This document shows, in pieces, positions 10,625 to 21,139 of a stretch of 64,000 nucleotides of DNA. The stretch lies in NCBI GenBank assembly GCA_963971425.1, contig OZ020525.1:16684187-16748186 (forward strand), written 5' to 3'. Below the pieces are notes generated by a model. That model ran no database searches. It was not told the DNA's origin and was given only the letters and a program-made list of their open reading frames with translations. Origin of the DNA: Bryoerythrophyllum caledonicum (taxonomy: Eukaryota > Streptophyta > Bryopsida > Pottiales > Pottiaceae). The stretch's first letter is position 1. The number at the start of each line of letters is the position of its first letter. The position numbers and the translations under genes are program-made.

Positions 10625-10810
10625 CCGGAGATATCTGGTTGCATGTTCTATCAATTGTGAGTGTTTTCTGTCCGTAGCTCTGTCCCAGTTTTCCCTACCA
10701 CATTTTTCCTAACCACACATTTGTGATGTACAGTATGTCCATCAATTTCTGTTCTCAGGACTCGGTTCTTCTTCTGAATTCCACCTTGATATTTACCCGG
10801 AGATATCCGA
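10625..10810. promoter_or_regulatory. two decayed palindromes at the right side of the unit
   Basis: CCGGAGATATCTGG (10625-10638) and CCGGAGATATCCGA (10797-10810) are variants of the 14-bp palindrome with ATAT in place of ATCT plus one or two further changes. A half-site-like ATCTCCGGAT follows near 10961. No gene is supported between 10509 and 11026. Confidence 0.5.
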
Positions 10811-11026
10811 CTGCATGCTGCGGACTCACGTATTGTCTAAATTCAAATTTGGTCGCTCTAGCCATTTCTTCCTTCATAAGTGTCATTGGTGATGCATTTA
10901 ATGCTTGAATAGTACTCTAAACTCCTCGACTTTTATGCTTCACTATCTTTTATGAGGCACATCTCCGGATCTATCTTTTAGTCCTTAGTCCAAAATTCAC
11001 CTCATAGTCCAGAAATAGTTAAATAT

Positions 11027-12950
11027 GGCATCCTTGACTCCCAACCGATTCCAAGACAACACCTGCTCTCCAACAACCCTAAATCTAGGTCTCTACAACA
11101 AGAAATAAAATTGTGAGGACCTTTATAAGAGAAAAGTGCATAAAGGAAAAGTCCTTAAAAAGAAAGTATGTAAAAAAAAGTGTATAATGGAAAAGTGCAT
11201 AACGAAAAGGAAAAGAATAGCAGACGAATTTTCCAAACACAACAACCTCACGCAAAGTCTAAATCAAAAGCCTGAACTAAAATATCAATAACTAAATAGG
11301 CAGGATTCAAACTCAATTTAAACATGCAAATGCCAAGTTATTGTAGCAACATTAACAGAAGTTAAAAACAACTTAAAGAAAAATAACTCACGCATTCTAA
11401 ACAACACAGAATTGAGACCACAATTTTACAAAAACATTCAAGCATACACATGCTCAAACAGTCTAGAAGCAAGAACAATAAATGAAATGAAGTTGAACAA
11501 GATGACCTTCAACTGCAGCACTAGAATTGAGACAAAAAAGAAAACACCCTAAATCAAACTAGAAAGAAAAGACAATAAGGTAGAGGCACCCAATTCCAAT
11601 TGGCCACCCAATTACAATTAGTAGAGTATGCATAAAATGGTACGTGAAGCGACCCAAAACCGATAAGTCAAAATCTGAAAACCCTAGCCATTATCGGCAT
11701 TGGATCATGAAGTGTGCAATTTTGGGTTGCTACACCTCAATGGAGCTTTCATCAATGCCTTGCCTCGAAAGTCCAACAAGGCCAATCGACATTGGGTACC
11801 TCCATGAGTTGGTTATCCATGGCATGTCTTCTCTCTTTTACTAACTATCACCTCTTGGCATTGGGCAAAGGAAGGCACCAAATCTCACTTACCCTATGGT
11901 TTGATTATGGACTCCGGTGGTTTTTGGGCTTTTAAATTCTATATCAATTCCAAATCTTTGAGGTTAAATTTGAATTTTTTTTTGTCGAGTTTCATTCCTA
12001 ACTCCGCATCTTTCTAGATAAATGTTTTTGACATACAATGTCATTCGAGTCCCCAACTGACTAAACCCTTTACCGCCCAGGGATGTTGAATATGGAAAAA
12101 CCATGATTTCTGCTGATTTTTTTTCTTTGAACCGGATTTGATGGAAATACAATGTGTAGTGTTAATATCTAACCTTACAAAAATGAACTTTATCCATAAC
12201 CTGAACTTTGGGAAAATTTTGCACAACATCCAATGGTTGATGGAATAGATTATAGTGTTTTAAGTTACCATATATTGGTATTAAAAACTCTAGAATTTAG
12301 AAAGTGTACTACTTTAACCATCAATAGATTCTTGCAAGAATTTTTGTACTTTGAATTAGAGTGGTTTACATGTGCACTAGGTTGATAGCTTTGCACTGAC
12401 ATCTCATATGTGAAGAAAATATTTATACCTAATTATTGGTGATTTTTGTGCTTCTTTCTACTTGATTGTATACAAAAATGTTCCAACCTTATACGAATCA
12501 AAACAGAAGTTTTGTATGTGAGGAGAGAGATCAACAATCACATATCAGTGAAGAATGTCTTAAAGATGAAGTTCAATCAAAATTAAGATCAAAATCAATG
12601 TGCATGTGTGAGAAATACATTATAGTATGTGACATGATATTCACTGTATTCACTATATCTGTTTATGATATATTGTGTTGTATTCCTTGCTTTTCCAAGA
12701 GTTCAATAAATCCAAATCATGATCTGATTGTTGGAGAGTGTTCATGTAATGTGTGCGCAAATATGGTGCCTCCACCTTAGAAGAAGTGAAACTGCCTCAA
12801 CTGAATCCGAGAGAGCAATACCAATCACTTCCAAGAACAGAGTTACTTGATCGCACCAGCACAATGCAAATCGTTGCAAACGCGCACGAGAACCAGGTCA
12901 AAGAAGTCTGTAAACTAGGATGGAGAGAACAACCTTCACCGCAACCACCA
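11027..12950. other. AT-rich non-genic DNA at the start of duplication copy 1
   Basis: Only short ORFs occur (for example 11644-11844), and their frames are not preserved in the partner near 46470-46650, so I do not call genes. The AT-rich segment 12060-12770 is absent from copy 2 and contains a dispersed repeat (see 12600-12775). Confidence 0.6.
12600..12775. repeat. dispersed repeat, member 1
   Basis: A segment ending with GTGTGCGCAAATATG matches segments near 19790-19925 and 54070-54215. Shared signatures include CATGATCTG and GAGTGTTC(A/T)TGTAATRTG. The member here is more diverged and marks the right end of the sequence that only copy 1 carries. Confidence 0.6.
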
Positions 12951-14560
12951 ACTCTAGAATCGTAAACCTCGGAGTCCACAGCTACGCAAGCACCAACCAA
13001 AGCTCTCGCTCGCCGTCAACCTCCGCACGGCACAAACAAAGAAGCATATCCCGGACCAACTGCACACCCAATCAAAGAAAGAAACGTCGAATCCAGATCC
13101 CATGAAACCCTAAGTATCGCAAGAACTCAAACTCCATCACTTTCCCTCATTCTGGCTCAACAAAGTGAAGATTTCTTGAGCTAATGCACACGCAATCGAC
13201 GAATCCAGACCATCCCTAGAGCGCATGAAACCCTAATCATCGCAAAAAAATATTACATCGGCGTCTCCTGGTTTCGATCGAGTTTACAGAAAATGAAGCG
13301 CTCCGGTTCCAGCCTGCGTGGCTGTTTTTCACTTAACTTACCTCCTTGGGTATACGCCATAGCTGCGGCTGGTCGATCGATCGGCACTCCTCCGCAATGG
13401 ATCACAATGCTCGAAGATCAGACGAGGATCACGTCAATCACTGTATTGCAATGTACGTAAACCACGACCACAAGAACAAGCAGCGCCGCAAGAAAACCAA
13501 GACGCTGCATCGAGAGCACTCCGCAAACTCATCCGGATGGCGCGAACGAACAAATGTAAAAAGAACCACGGAGAGTGCTGATCAAACCTCGATTTCAACT
13601 TCAGAACCTCCCGAACAGGTAATTAGCAATTAACCTCTGTTGTTTCAAAGAGCGAAACAAATCCGAGCAGAGTGCAGAACAGATCTCTCGAATCTGCCTC
13701 CGTTGTTTCCTGAAACCCTAAGACCTTGTAACTTAGTCCTCACACGCTGCGAATTGTATATTTTCCAGAGATCTGAGCGACAATCAAGCTTTCCCTACCA
13801 AAATTGAGAATCTCTGAGGTATTTCAACGGCAGCGTAGCTATTGAGAATTTCGACAACGTGACGGAGCTGATATTCATGTAGATTACAGTCGAGATGACT
13901 TACGGCTGAGTGCATTTGACGGAGGTTGATGAAGGGACCTCTCGTCTAACTATTTCAATGAACTGCTACCGCACGAACGATATGTGATGCGTCCATCAAA
14001 CCCGTCATCAAACGAATATTGTCCATCTGTTCAACGAAATGCGTTGCGGACACCGAGACCGTCGTTGGACGAATACCGTCCATATATGAAACGAACTTCG
14101 TTGGTTTTGCGCCTTCTTACCCAAGAAAACTCCGACGAGAGAGAGACAACAGAGGTTTTCGCGAGGTTTTGGGAGGATACGATATTGCGTGCCTGGAAAT
14201 CGTTGTTTTCTCGAGTTTTCAAGGAGATTCTGAACTTTCAGCTGCAGCCGATCGCAACAATGCTGAGCTCGACTTCGAAGGTCCAAATTCTGGGGAGTGA
14301 TGGCGACGTTGTTGCAGTGTTCGTGGCCATGGATCGCCGCTCCCAAAGACGGCGACACAGCGACTCCTGCGTCGCGCCCGCGCCGGCAGCGGCCTCCTCG
14401 CGTCGACCTTCGTAGACTTCTGGACCGCGCTGCAGTGGCCAATTCCGACTCTTCCTCTTCTGCAGGTAGTGTGCTTGTTGTCAGGGTTTAAGGGTAGAAG
14501 CTGTTGTGGAAATGTAATCGTTAAACGAGGCAAGGACTCCATGAGTTTTGACATCTTTTC
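12950..14560. other. GC-richer conserved segment of duplication copy 1 without a firm gene
   Basis: The segment is well conserved in copy 2 (about 47080-48830). It contains several AAACCCTAA telo-box motifs and plausible splice donors on both strands, for example CAAGGAG|GTAAGT on the minus strand near 13350. The longer ORFs (13346-13633 plus, 13984-14415 plus, 14008-14442 minus) are not kept intact in the other copy: the plus-strand ORF at 13984 is interrupted by a deletion there. It may be an old promoter or first-exon region; I cannot name a product. Confidence 0.4.
13418..13510 (-). CDS. possible 30-aa hydrophobic micro-ORF (duplication copy 1)
   Basis: On the minus strand an ATG opens a 30-codon frame starting MQRLGF, followed by a run of about 13 Ala/Leu/Val residues and a Cys, and ending in TGA. 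It resembles a secretory signal peptide. The same frame is unchanged at 47686-47778. It could be a real small secreted-peptide precursor with further exons, or a chance frame opposite basic-residue codons. No downstream exon was established. Confidence 0.15.
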   Translation of the reverse strand: MQRLGFLAALLVLVVVVYVHCNTVIDVILV

Positions 14561-15209
14561 GCACTTCTAAGTATTAGAATTCAGCCCCCTCAATAATTCA
14601 CAAATCATCTACAATTGAAGGTCCTGGCTTGTTGTTAGGGTTTAAGAGATGGAGATGTTTGGAGCTGGTTCTGAAATTGTAATTGACTTGGGGTTATTTG
14701 TAAAGTGTGGTTGTGATTGCTTCATGCACCACCTGAAGATCAGGCAGGGGCCTCTCCCCCGAGGGAGGGAGCCTGGATAGCATCAGAAATATACAATACC
14801 ACCAAACGGAGCGATTATGCCCGCGCCACGAGTGCAATCAAGCTCATGCGAGACAACGTCAGTCCCTGAACCACTGCGTCCCCGAATCACGAGACAATAC
14901 GTGAGCATTGAAAAGGAGCATCGGGATTCATGCACCACTATCGGTGACATGAATAATATCTAAGGATTCAGCCGACAACTTAGTGCGTGACCACCTCATT
15001 GGTCTACAGATTCTTTCATCTACTTTGGCACGTGAACTAGCGGGCTGAACCTACATGGCATAACCACTAGTAAGTTCTGATCTTCAATAGCCACCTTCAT
15101 TTACACCACGGGCATCTAGACACATTTCATCAAACAACATGGTACTCAAGAGGCTGTTGTGAAGCAAATCTGTGAACAAGTTTCGTCGTGTTCAAAAAAT
15201 AATATACAA
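14561..15209. other. downstream flank of PAL copy 1
   Basis: No gene is supported. The segment is collinear with about 48820-49465 of copy 2 with scattered substitutions, in contrast to the almost identical DNA that begins at 15210. Confidence 0.5.
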
Positions 15210-15382
15210 TGCAGAATGAGCTTGCCCAATGCGGGAAGAATCCGTCATCTCGCAACCAGAAGTAGATCTCCGAGATGTACCATGCTAAGATGAGATCAGC
15301 TGAGATGGATTATTTACAGGACTGCCTGCCTCAAAGAATAGTTTCTACTTGTACTGGAATCAAAATTGGGGAAGTGAAATTC

Positions 15383-17515
15383 TCACTGTCGTTGAGCTGG
15401 AAAAGGTCCGGGGGCGCCGTTCCATCCCTGCACGCATCGGAGAAGAGGGCGGATGAGCTTGCCCTCGGACATGGCCTCGAACACCTTCTGGATCTCGGTT
15501 CCGGGCGACACGGTCCGCAGCCCAGACAGGAGCTGCGTCCCGAGCTCGCCCCGCACGAATTCATACAATGGATACGTTCTGCAGCTGTGGATCCTGTTGG
15601 CGACGGAAGACAATCCCTTGTTGTCGTACGCTTCTCGGACGATCGGCACCACGATGCGCAGCCGCTCCTGCACCTCAGCTTCGAAGGCGGGGATCTGGGC
15701 GAACACAGAGCTGGAGGCGTCCTTGTTGACTAGCTTGAGCGCGTGGGAGATGAGCGCCGCGCGCAGCTTCTCCATCAAGGGGTAGGATTCGCTGGCGGCG
15801 TCGTCGATGTACGAGAAGACGGGCTGGCGCTCGACGACGAGCAGGAGGTCCTTCTCGCAGAAGCGCGAGGGGAGGAGCGTGCCGTCCTTGCTCATGAACA
15901 GCGTCTTCTTGGCTGCTTGCGAGACGACCTGCTTCACGGCCGCCTGCATGGTTTCCTCCACATGGCGGAGGTCGATGGCCTGGCAGAGCGCCACCAGGAA
16001 CGACGAGCTCATGAGCTTGAGAATCTCCACGGCCTCCTCGGTTTTGCGCGCGGACACGAGCCCCAGGGAGTTCACGTCCTGGTTGTGCTGCTCGGCGCTC
16101 TGGACGTGCGTGGTGACCGGGTTGGCGAGGTAGTTGAGCTCGGAGAGATACGACGCCATCGCGATCTCGGCGCCCTTCATGCCGTAGTCGAGGCTGGGGT
16201 TGGGGCCCCCGGAGAGGTTGGAGGGCAAGCCGTTGTTGTAGTAGTCGTTCACGAGCTCGCTGAACTGCGCGAACATGAGCTTGCCGATGGCCGCCACCGC
16301 GAGCCGCAGGTTGTCCATGGAGACCCCGATGGGTGTCCCTTGGAAGTTGCCGCCGTGGAGCGCAATGCCTCGCGCGGCGTCGATGATGGGGTTGTCGTTC
16401 ACGGAGTTGATCTCGCGCTCGATGGCGTGGGTCGCAGCGCGCACCACTTCGACCTGCGGCCCGAGCCACTGCGGGGACGTGCGCAGCGCGTACCGGTCCT
16501 GCTTCGGCTTCTTCAAAGGATCGGTCTCGTTCACCTTGGCGGCGGCCTTCATGAAATCGCTCCCATCCAAGAGCCACTCCATCACGGCCGCGGCCTCCAT
16601 CTGCCCGGGGTGATGCTTCAGCTTGTGCGTCAACGGATCAGCGAACTCCGGCTTCCCCTGCATCACCTCGCAGAAGAGCGCGGACAGAACCTCGGCGAGG
16701 AGCGCGAGCAGATTCGCGTCGAAGCAGACGGTGGACGCCAGCGCAGACCCCACCGCGGTGCCGTTCACGAGCGCCAGCCCTTCCTTGGGCTGCAGCTCGA
16801 ACGGCTTCTCGACGCCGGCGATGCGCAAGCCCTCCAGGGCGGACACCTCACGTCCGTCCTCCGTGATGGCGACGGAGTTCGGGCGCGCGGTGAGCAGCCC
16901 GGCGATGTACGACAAGGGCACCAAGTCGCCGGACGCCGTCACGGTCCCGCGCAGCGGCAGCTTGGGCGTGACGTGCGCGTTCAGGAGCTTCTCCATGGCC
17001 GCGAGAATCTCCCACCGGATGCCCGAGTAGCCCTGCATCAGCGTGTTGGTGCGCACCAGCATTGCGGCGCGGGCGGTCTCGGCCGGCAGCGAGTGGCCCT
17101 TCACGAGCACGCCCGCGTTCAGGAAGCGGATGAGCTCGCGCTGGAGCTCCACGCCCTGCTGCGTGCGGCGGTGCGACGTGGCGCCGAACCCCGTGGTGAC
17201 GCCGTAGATGTCCCCGCCGCTCATGATCTTGCTGAGCACCCAGTTGGACGACTCGTCCACCCTCGCCTTCGCATTGGCCGCGTCCAGCACGACCTGGACC
17301 TCCGGCCTGCGCGCTATGGCGGTCACTTGGCCCACGGTCAGGTTCACGCCCTCGATCGCGACCTCGTCGGAGTCGAAGTATGTCGCCACCATGCGCTTGA
17401 TCTCGTCCAAATGGTTGCCTTCCATGGCCGCCGCTGTCTTGGCCCAGTTGAGGGGATCCGCGCCGACTGATCCATTGCAGAAAGCCGCCTCATCGAGCTT
17501 CATCTGTGGAGCCAT
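15383..17515 (-). CDS. PAL: phenylalanine ammonia-lyase, copy 1
   Basis: An intronless 710-codon gene encoding a full-length PAL, the usual plant length. The enzyme deaminates L-Phe to trans-cinnamate, the entry step of phenylpropanoid (phenolic, lignin-like, flavonoid) metabolism, in the cytosol as a tetramer. The Ala-Ser-Gly triad that cyclises to the MIO prosthetic group is at residues 194-196 within [11 protein letters not shown]. The catalytic-loop Tyr is about residue 104 ([13 protein letters not shown]), and Phe131-Leu132 (RFLNAG) is the Phe-selective rather than Tyr-selective pair. NDNPIID and the C-terminal shielding region are present. The start is the first ATG, in the context GAGCCAT read on the plus strand. 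The coding sequence is much richer in GC than its surroundings. The only protein difference from copy 2 is one Ile/Leu exchange near the C-terminal third. Confidence 0.97.
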   Translation of the reverse strand: MAPQMKLDEAAFCNGSVGADPLNWAKTAAAMEGNHLDEIKRMVATYFDSDEVAIEGVNLTVGQVTAIARRPEVQVVLDAANAKARVDESSNWVLSKIMSGGDIYGVTTGFGATSHRRTQQGVELQRELIRFLNAGVLVKGHSLPAETARAAMLVRTNTLMQGYSGIRWEILAAMEKLLNAHVTPKLPLRGTVTASGDLVPLSYIAGLLTARPNSVAITEDGREVSALEGLRIAGVEKPFELQPKEGLALVNGTAVGSALASTVCFDANLLALLAEVLSALFCEVMQGKPEFADPLTHKLKHHPGQMEAAAVMEWLLDGSDFMKAAAKVNETDPLKKPKQDRYALRTSPQWLGPQVEVVRAATHAIEREINSVNDNPIIDAARGIALHGGNFQGTPIGVSMDNLRLAVAAIGKLMFAQFSELVNDYYNNGLPSNLSGGPNPSLDYGMKGAEIAMASYLSELNYLANPVTTHVQSAEQHNQDVNSLGLVSARKTEEAVEILKLMSSSFLVALCQAIDLRHVEETMQAAVKQVVSQAAKKTLFMSKDGTLLPSRFCEKDLLLVVERQPVFSYIDDAASESYPLMEKLRAALISHALKLVNKDASSSVFAQIPAFEAEVQERLRIVVPIVREAYDNKGLSSVANRIHSCRTYPLYEFVRGELGTQLLSGLRTVSPGTEIQKVFEAMSEGKLIRPLLRCVQGWNGAPGPFPAQRQ

Positions 17516-17768
17516 AGAGCTCAGTGTGCTGCACTTTGTCCAATTAGAAACCTCTCAGCCTGTGATGTCCCAGGATGCTGAATATTTATCTCTGGCTAAA
17601 GAGTTGATCTTAGAAATCTCTACAGAAACGAACGATTGAAGCACCTCGACTGAGATCGATGAGGAGCTGGAATGTGAGACCAAGGACATATATGAGAATG
17701 AATGATCGAAGCGCCTCGACTGAGATGAGGTGTTGGAGTGTGAAGCCAAGGATTTACATGAGAATGGA
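17516..17768 (-). promoter_or_regulatory. PAL copy 1 promoter with tandem repeat
   Basis: On the minus strand a TATA-like GATAAATATT (17581-17590) lies about 66-75 bp upstream of the ATG, giving an expected short leader of about 35-40 nt. Further upstream two direct repeats of about 65 bp (17634-17699 and 17704-17765) share GAAGC(A/G)CCTCGACTGAGAT and CCAAGGA and are spaced 70 bp apart. A sequence with an ACGTGAC core follows near 17782. No transcription start is proven. Confidence 0.5.
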
Positions 17769-18009
17769 CACGGAGAGAAACGACGTGACTTTGAATTCCA
17801 AGGCGACTGTGGGGTCGAATGGGGCTTGCATGACGACGTCCGCGATTCCTTTCGTAATCTCGGGGCACACTTTTTGACCTCTCAATGAGAAAGTTCAGAA
17901 AAAGGGGGGCCGTCAACGTGGTGACGTCCGTAAAATTGTAGTAAACAGTTGAGGGCTTGAACCGCCAGTGCGTTGTTGGATGAGTTATTGACCTGGAGTC
18001 GTCTTCATT

Positions 18010-19093
18010 ATGGGAGCCCAGTTGAAAATACAGGGTGACCTTTTCCGAGCTCGACTTTCAGATTCTCTGACTGTTCATGCTATTGGGGTGAAGAATGATT
18101 TGTGGTTTCCTTTCCTCGGCGCTGTTCATGGACGCGCTCTGCCGCGACGACAAATCACGGAGCTCGCTGAGAGAATATTCGCCTGACCAGGCTACCAATA
18201 CAGCTCTCACCATCTCTGGAAAAGGATGAGACTCCACAGTTTCGCACCCTTTTCGTGGATCATATTGGACAAGACACCGATGGTGCGTGAAGTTTTCTGG
18301 GGTGATGCACTGATGTACAAGTGTGAAGTATTCCTGGCGTTCGGCATCGCTTTGGTATCCCTCATGCTAGGTGGACGTACTGCGAGGCTGGGATGGGTGA
18401 GGGTATGCTGGTGAGGATGTGGGAGTCTGGTTGTGAGTTTGATTTGGAGCCTGATGGAAAGAGTGTACAAATCTAGTGAACATCGGAAGTAGTTTCGGTG
18501 GTCCTTCAATAGTAAACTCCATTTAGTATATTTTGCAACTCATTACCAAACTCCCGGTTCTTACCGCCTGACTCCTACCCTTGAGTGATACCTCTAGTGT
18601 TTGTCCTTCGTGGTCAACCATGGCAAGTCAAGTTTCGTCTGCTGGTGTCGTCTGGCCACGTCACCAAAACCGCTCCTCCATCCTAGAGTTTCAGTGACTT
18701 ATCAGCACGTTGAGTGCACTGGAAGTTCAGGCTCTAAAACGTGATTTTCGTGAACTCTGTGAATTTTATGAATTTCGTAAATTTACCGCTTTTGTCATGG
18801 GGGCCATTATCATCCAATGCATCTTCTACCTCGTCTGCAAGTCGTATCACCAGGAAATCATCGACTAGGCCGCGTTGGCGGAAGTATTGGATGGCTACCT
18901 GAGAGATTACTTGCCCGTCACTGGACCTGCAAACTCACTCGGCGCTCTAGATGCCGAGCTAGAAGAGATTTGATGCAAATATGGAGTGAAGAATTTAATC
19001 GTGGTAAGGTCTGATCAGTTCTAGAACTTTCCTAGTATCCCATTCACGGAGATTCTAACTGAAGAGGACACCTACTGTGTCGTCGTTTACTGA
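18010..19093 (+). pseudogene. decayed protein-coding remnant upstream of PAL copy 1
   Basis: Fragments of protein-like reading frame follow one another on the plus strand: a 58-aa frame starting MGAQLKIQ (18010-18186), a frame around GSSFGGPS, one starting MASQVSSAG, and one containing DYLPV. All are disrupted. Compared with the partner at 52273-53360, an in-frame TGA (after AELEEI) is shared, while copy 1 has extra lesions such as TAG in place of a Trp codon near 18867. The gene was therefore already dead before duplication and has decayed further. I do not recognise the family. Confidence 0.45.
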
Positions 19094-19209
19094 GGACGCC
19101 GCACAAGTCTACTCACCTCGACGTTTCCTTCCTCATCTTTATATTAGACTGAAACGAAGGCTTGGCGCTCCTACAGCATGATTGGCAATGTTTGGCAAAC
19201 AGACGGTCG

Positions 19210-19671
19210 CTATGTTATTTTGTTCATGCATCGATAACTGGGTGTGTTCCAAGTTGGCAGGGGTGAGACGAGATTTGCGATCCAGGTTGATCTGTTTGGG
19301 TTGATTGATCGTGGGATAGCTGGCAAGGAGACTTGACCCAGGCTCATGGTGTTAGGGCACTGGTTGTTGTTGTTGCAGCATGATAATCTCCCGCGCGTGC
19401 TGAAAGGTTGTTGTGCCTGCTCTGAATAGAAACCTCTTCCACGTGCCTTCTCCACCATTGTCGCGAACTTGGACAGATCCTCCAAGAGGCACTGAACTAC
19501 TGCAACTTTTGACAAGTTTTGACAGAGGGAAAGTGATACAGAGTTCGTACACACGTCGACAATGGTAAAGGCATTCTTCAACACGTCTTGGAAGCCATTC
19601 ACCAAAGACCAATGACAAATCAATGAAGGTACGTGTAACTTCAGCTCAAGCGATGTTTCGATGACAACCAC
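19210..19671 (-). pseudogene. conserved minus-strand reading-frame remnant
   Basis: A 153-codon frame on the minus strand includes helical-looking sequence such as SVSLSLCQNLSKVAVVQCLL, followed by a Gln-rich stretch. The partner near 53520-53889 keeps much of this peptide but changes frame in several places (different N-terminus and C-terminus). A former coding exon is likely; a functional gene is unlikely. No family was recognised. Confidence 0.3.
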
Positions 19672-19789
19672 TTCAAGCGCAACGACATTGAACTAACCTG
19701 CATTGAATGGAACAAATCCAGATGCCACAACAACTGGTAAAGACTCATTGAGAGAAGGCTCACTACTCCAGTTTTCTCTTCAACATAGT

Positions 19790-19925
19790 ATGTGGCATGG
19801 TATTCATTGTATTTTTGTGTATTTTATGTACTTTGCATTGTATTCCTAGCTTTTCCATGAGTTCTATTCCTCCAACTCATGATCTGGATTTAGTAGAGTG
19901 TTCTTGTAATATGTGCGCAAATATG
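19790..19925. repeat. dispersed repeat, member 2
   Basis: Matches 12600-12775 and 54070-54215. The relation to 54070 is explained by the segmental duplication; the relation to 12600 is an independent copy. Confidence 0.6.
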
Positions 19926-20959
19926 AACTTCAAATTTCACAACCTAGTTAATTCCTCATGGATTCCATGCAAATTGAGATTTAACATCTCTAGAGTCCAC
20001 ATTTGCGACTTGTGGGCTCCAAAGGGTTAAAAACGCAATATTCGGGAAAACATCACACGGCATATGAAAACGTCACAAATGACGTTTTCCAGAATACTAA
20101 TGACACCAACCAGAAAGACCTACAAGGAAAAGTTCATGAAGAATTTGTAAACTCTAATTTGCAAGCCTTGAGGTTAGTTATGAAAATTGCATAAAATCAT
20201 AAATCCGTGGAATCATCATTTCTTTTGAAAAATAGTGATCCTTGAAATCGGGTTTTGGATTTGAAACCCATTTACAAGGGTCACTGTTTTTCAAAACAAA
20301 ATAGCAAAGCCATTTCCTGCGGTTTAGAATCATTGTCCTGCCCAAGAACTTTTTTGTCATGTTTTGGTGGTTGCTTGGGGTACATGGGGTTGGTGGGGAG
20401 TATATTGGGGTGGAGACAAAGAGTAAGGAGAGAGCTTGAGTGTTGGGGAGGGGTTGGAACAAGGGAGCTGAGGGTGGTATAAGCGTTGGAGAGGGATTTT
20501 TATATTGTAAGGGATGGAGTATTAGATAATGGTTGATAAAACAGGTGGAATGGATTGATGAAAGTGGAGGAATGGGTTGATGAAACTAGAGGCAGGGATT
20601 ACGGTGTTACCACCATATTCATTCAATTGGTAGATTTCTTGGACTTTAGAAGGTGTGAATGGTTTTCCCAATAGTAATTGTGTGCCCACTTTGAAGACGA
20701 CTCAAGTTGAATATGAACTCCAATATGTACCCCAATTGTAGATACTTGGCAAATTGCATTGAATAAATTCACTAAACATTTGCATGCAGTATAGGTTAAG
20801 TTCTTAAGCTTCAAATATTATTTTGGCAGGCTTCCAATCTCCCAATTTAATGAATATGGTGTTGGTTGATGAAGGGGTTAATAAAACTTGGGGAATGGGT
20901 TGATGAAACTGGGGGAATGCATTGAATTTGATTCCCACAAATTCAGCTATTGTGATGTT

Positions 20960-21135
20960 ATTTTCAAAACAATAATCCTTGAAAATGGATTTTGGATCCG
21001 AAATCCATTTTTGGACGTCATTGTTTCTCAAAAATTTGCAGAGCCACTCGTTGCAGTTTGAGATTTGTGTCATGCCCAAGAATTTCTTTGTCATGCCGTG
21101 GTGGCTGCTTAAGGTGCATGTGGTTGCATTTGGGA
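20960..21135. repeat. diverged local repeat of the duplication edge
   Basis: Sequence with GTCATGCCCAAGAA, TTTGTCATG and GTGGTGGCTGCTT resembles 20230-20410 at the end of duplication copy 1 and 54530-54710 in copy 2. The edge of the duplication therefore lies in a locally repeated sequence. Confidence 0.6.
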
Positions 21136-21139
21136 TGAC

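Larger units (their letters stand above)
11027..20455. repeat. segmental duplication, copy 1 (partner 45903-54742)
   Basis: From TCCTTGACTCCCAACCGAT near 11029 to TTGGGGAGGGG near 20455 the sequence is collinear with 45903-54742 in the same orientation, about 34.3 kb apart at the PAL genes. This copy has about 0.7 kb extra at 12060-12770. It lacks the extra ~165 bp seen in copy 2 at about 47290-47455. The left boundary abuts the palindrome-bearing unit; in copy 2 the same boundary abuts an unrelated minus-strand reading frame. Confidence 0.9.

Noticed and set aside
13984-14415. 143-codon plus-strand ORF in duplication copy 1
   Set aside because: The frame is broken in copy 2 despite high nucleotide similarity, and overlapping minus-strand ORFs are equally long.
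15675-16577. 300-codon minus-strand ORF in another frame of PAL (and 49931-50833)
   Set aside because: Arg/Ala/His-rich overlap frame typical of GC-rich genes; PAL is clearly the real frame.
15743-17470. 575-codon plus-strand ORF opposite PAL copy 1 (and its twin at 49999-51726)
   Set aside because: It is the GC-rich antisense shadow of PAL; composition is driven by codon third positions and it has no independent motif.
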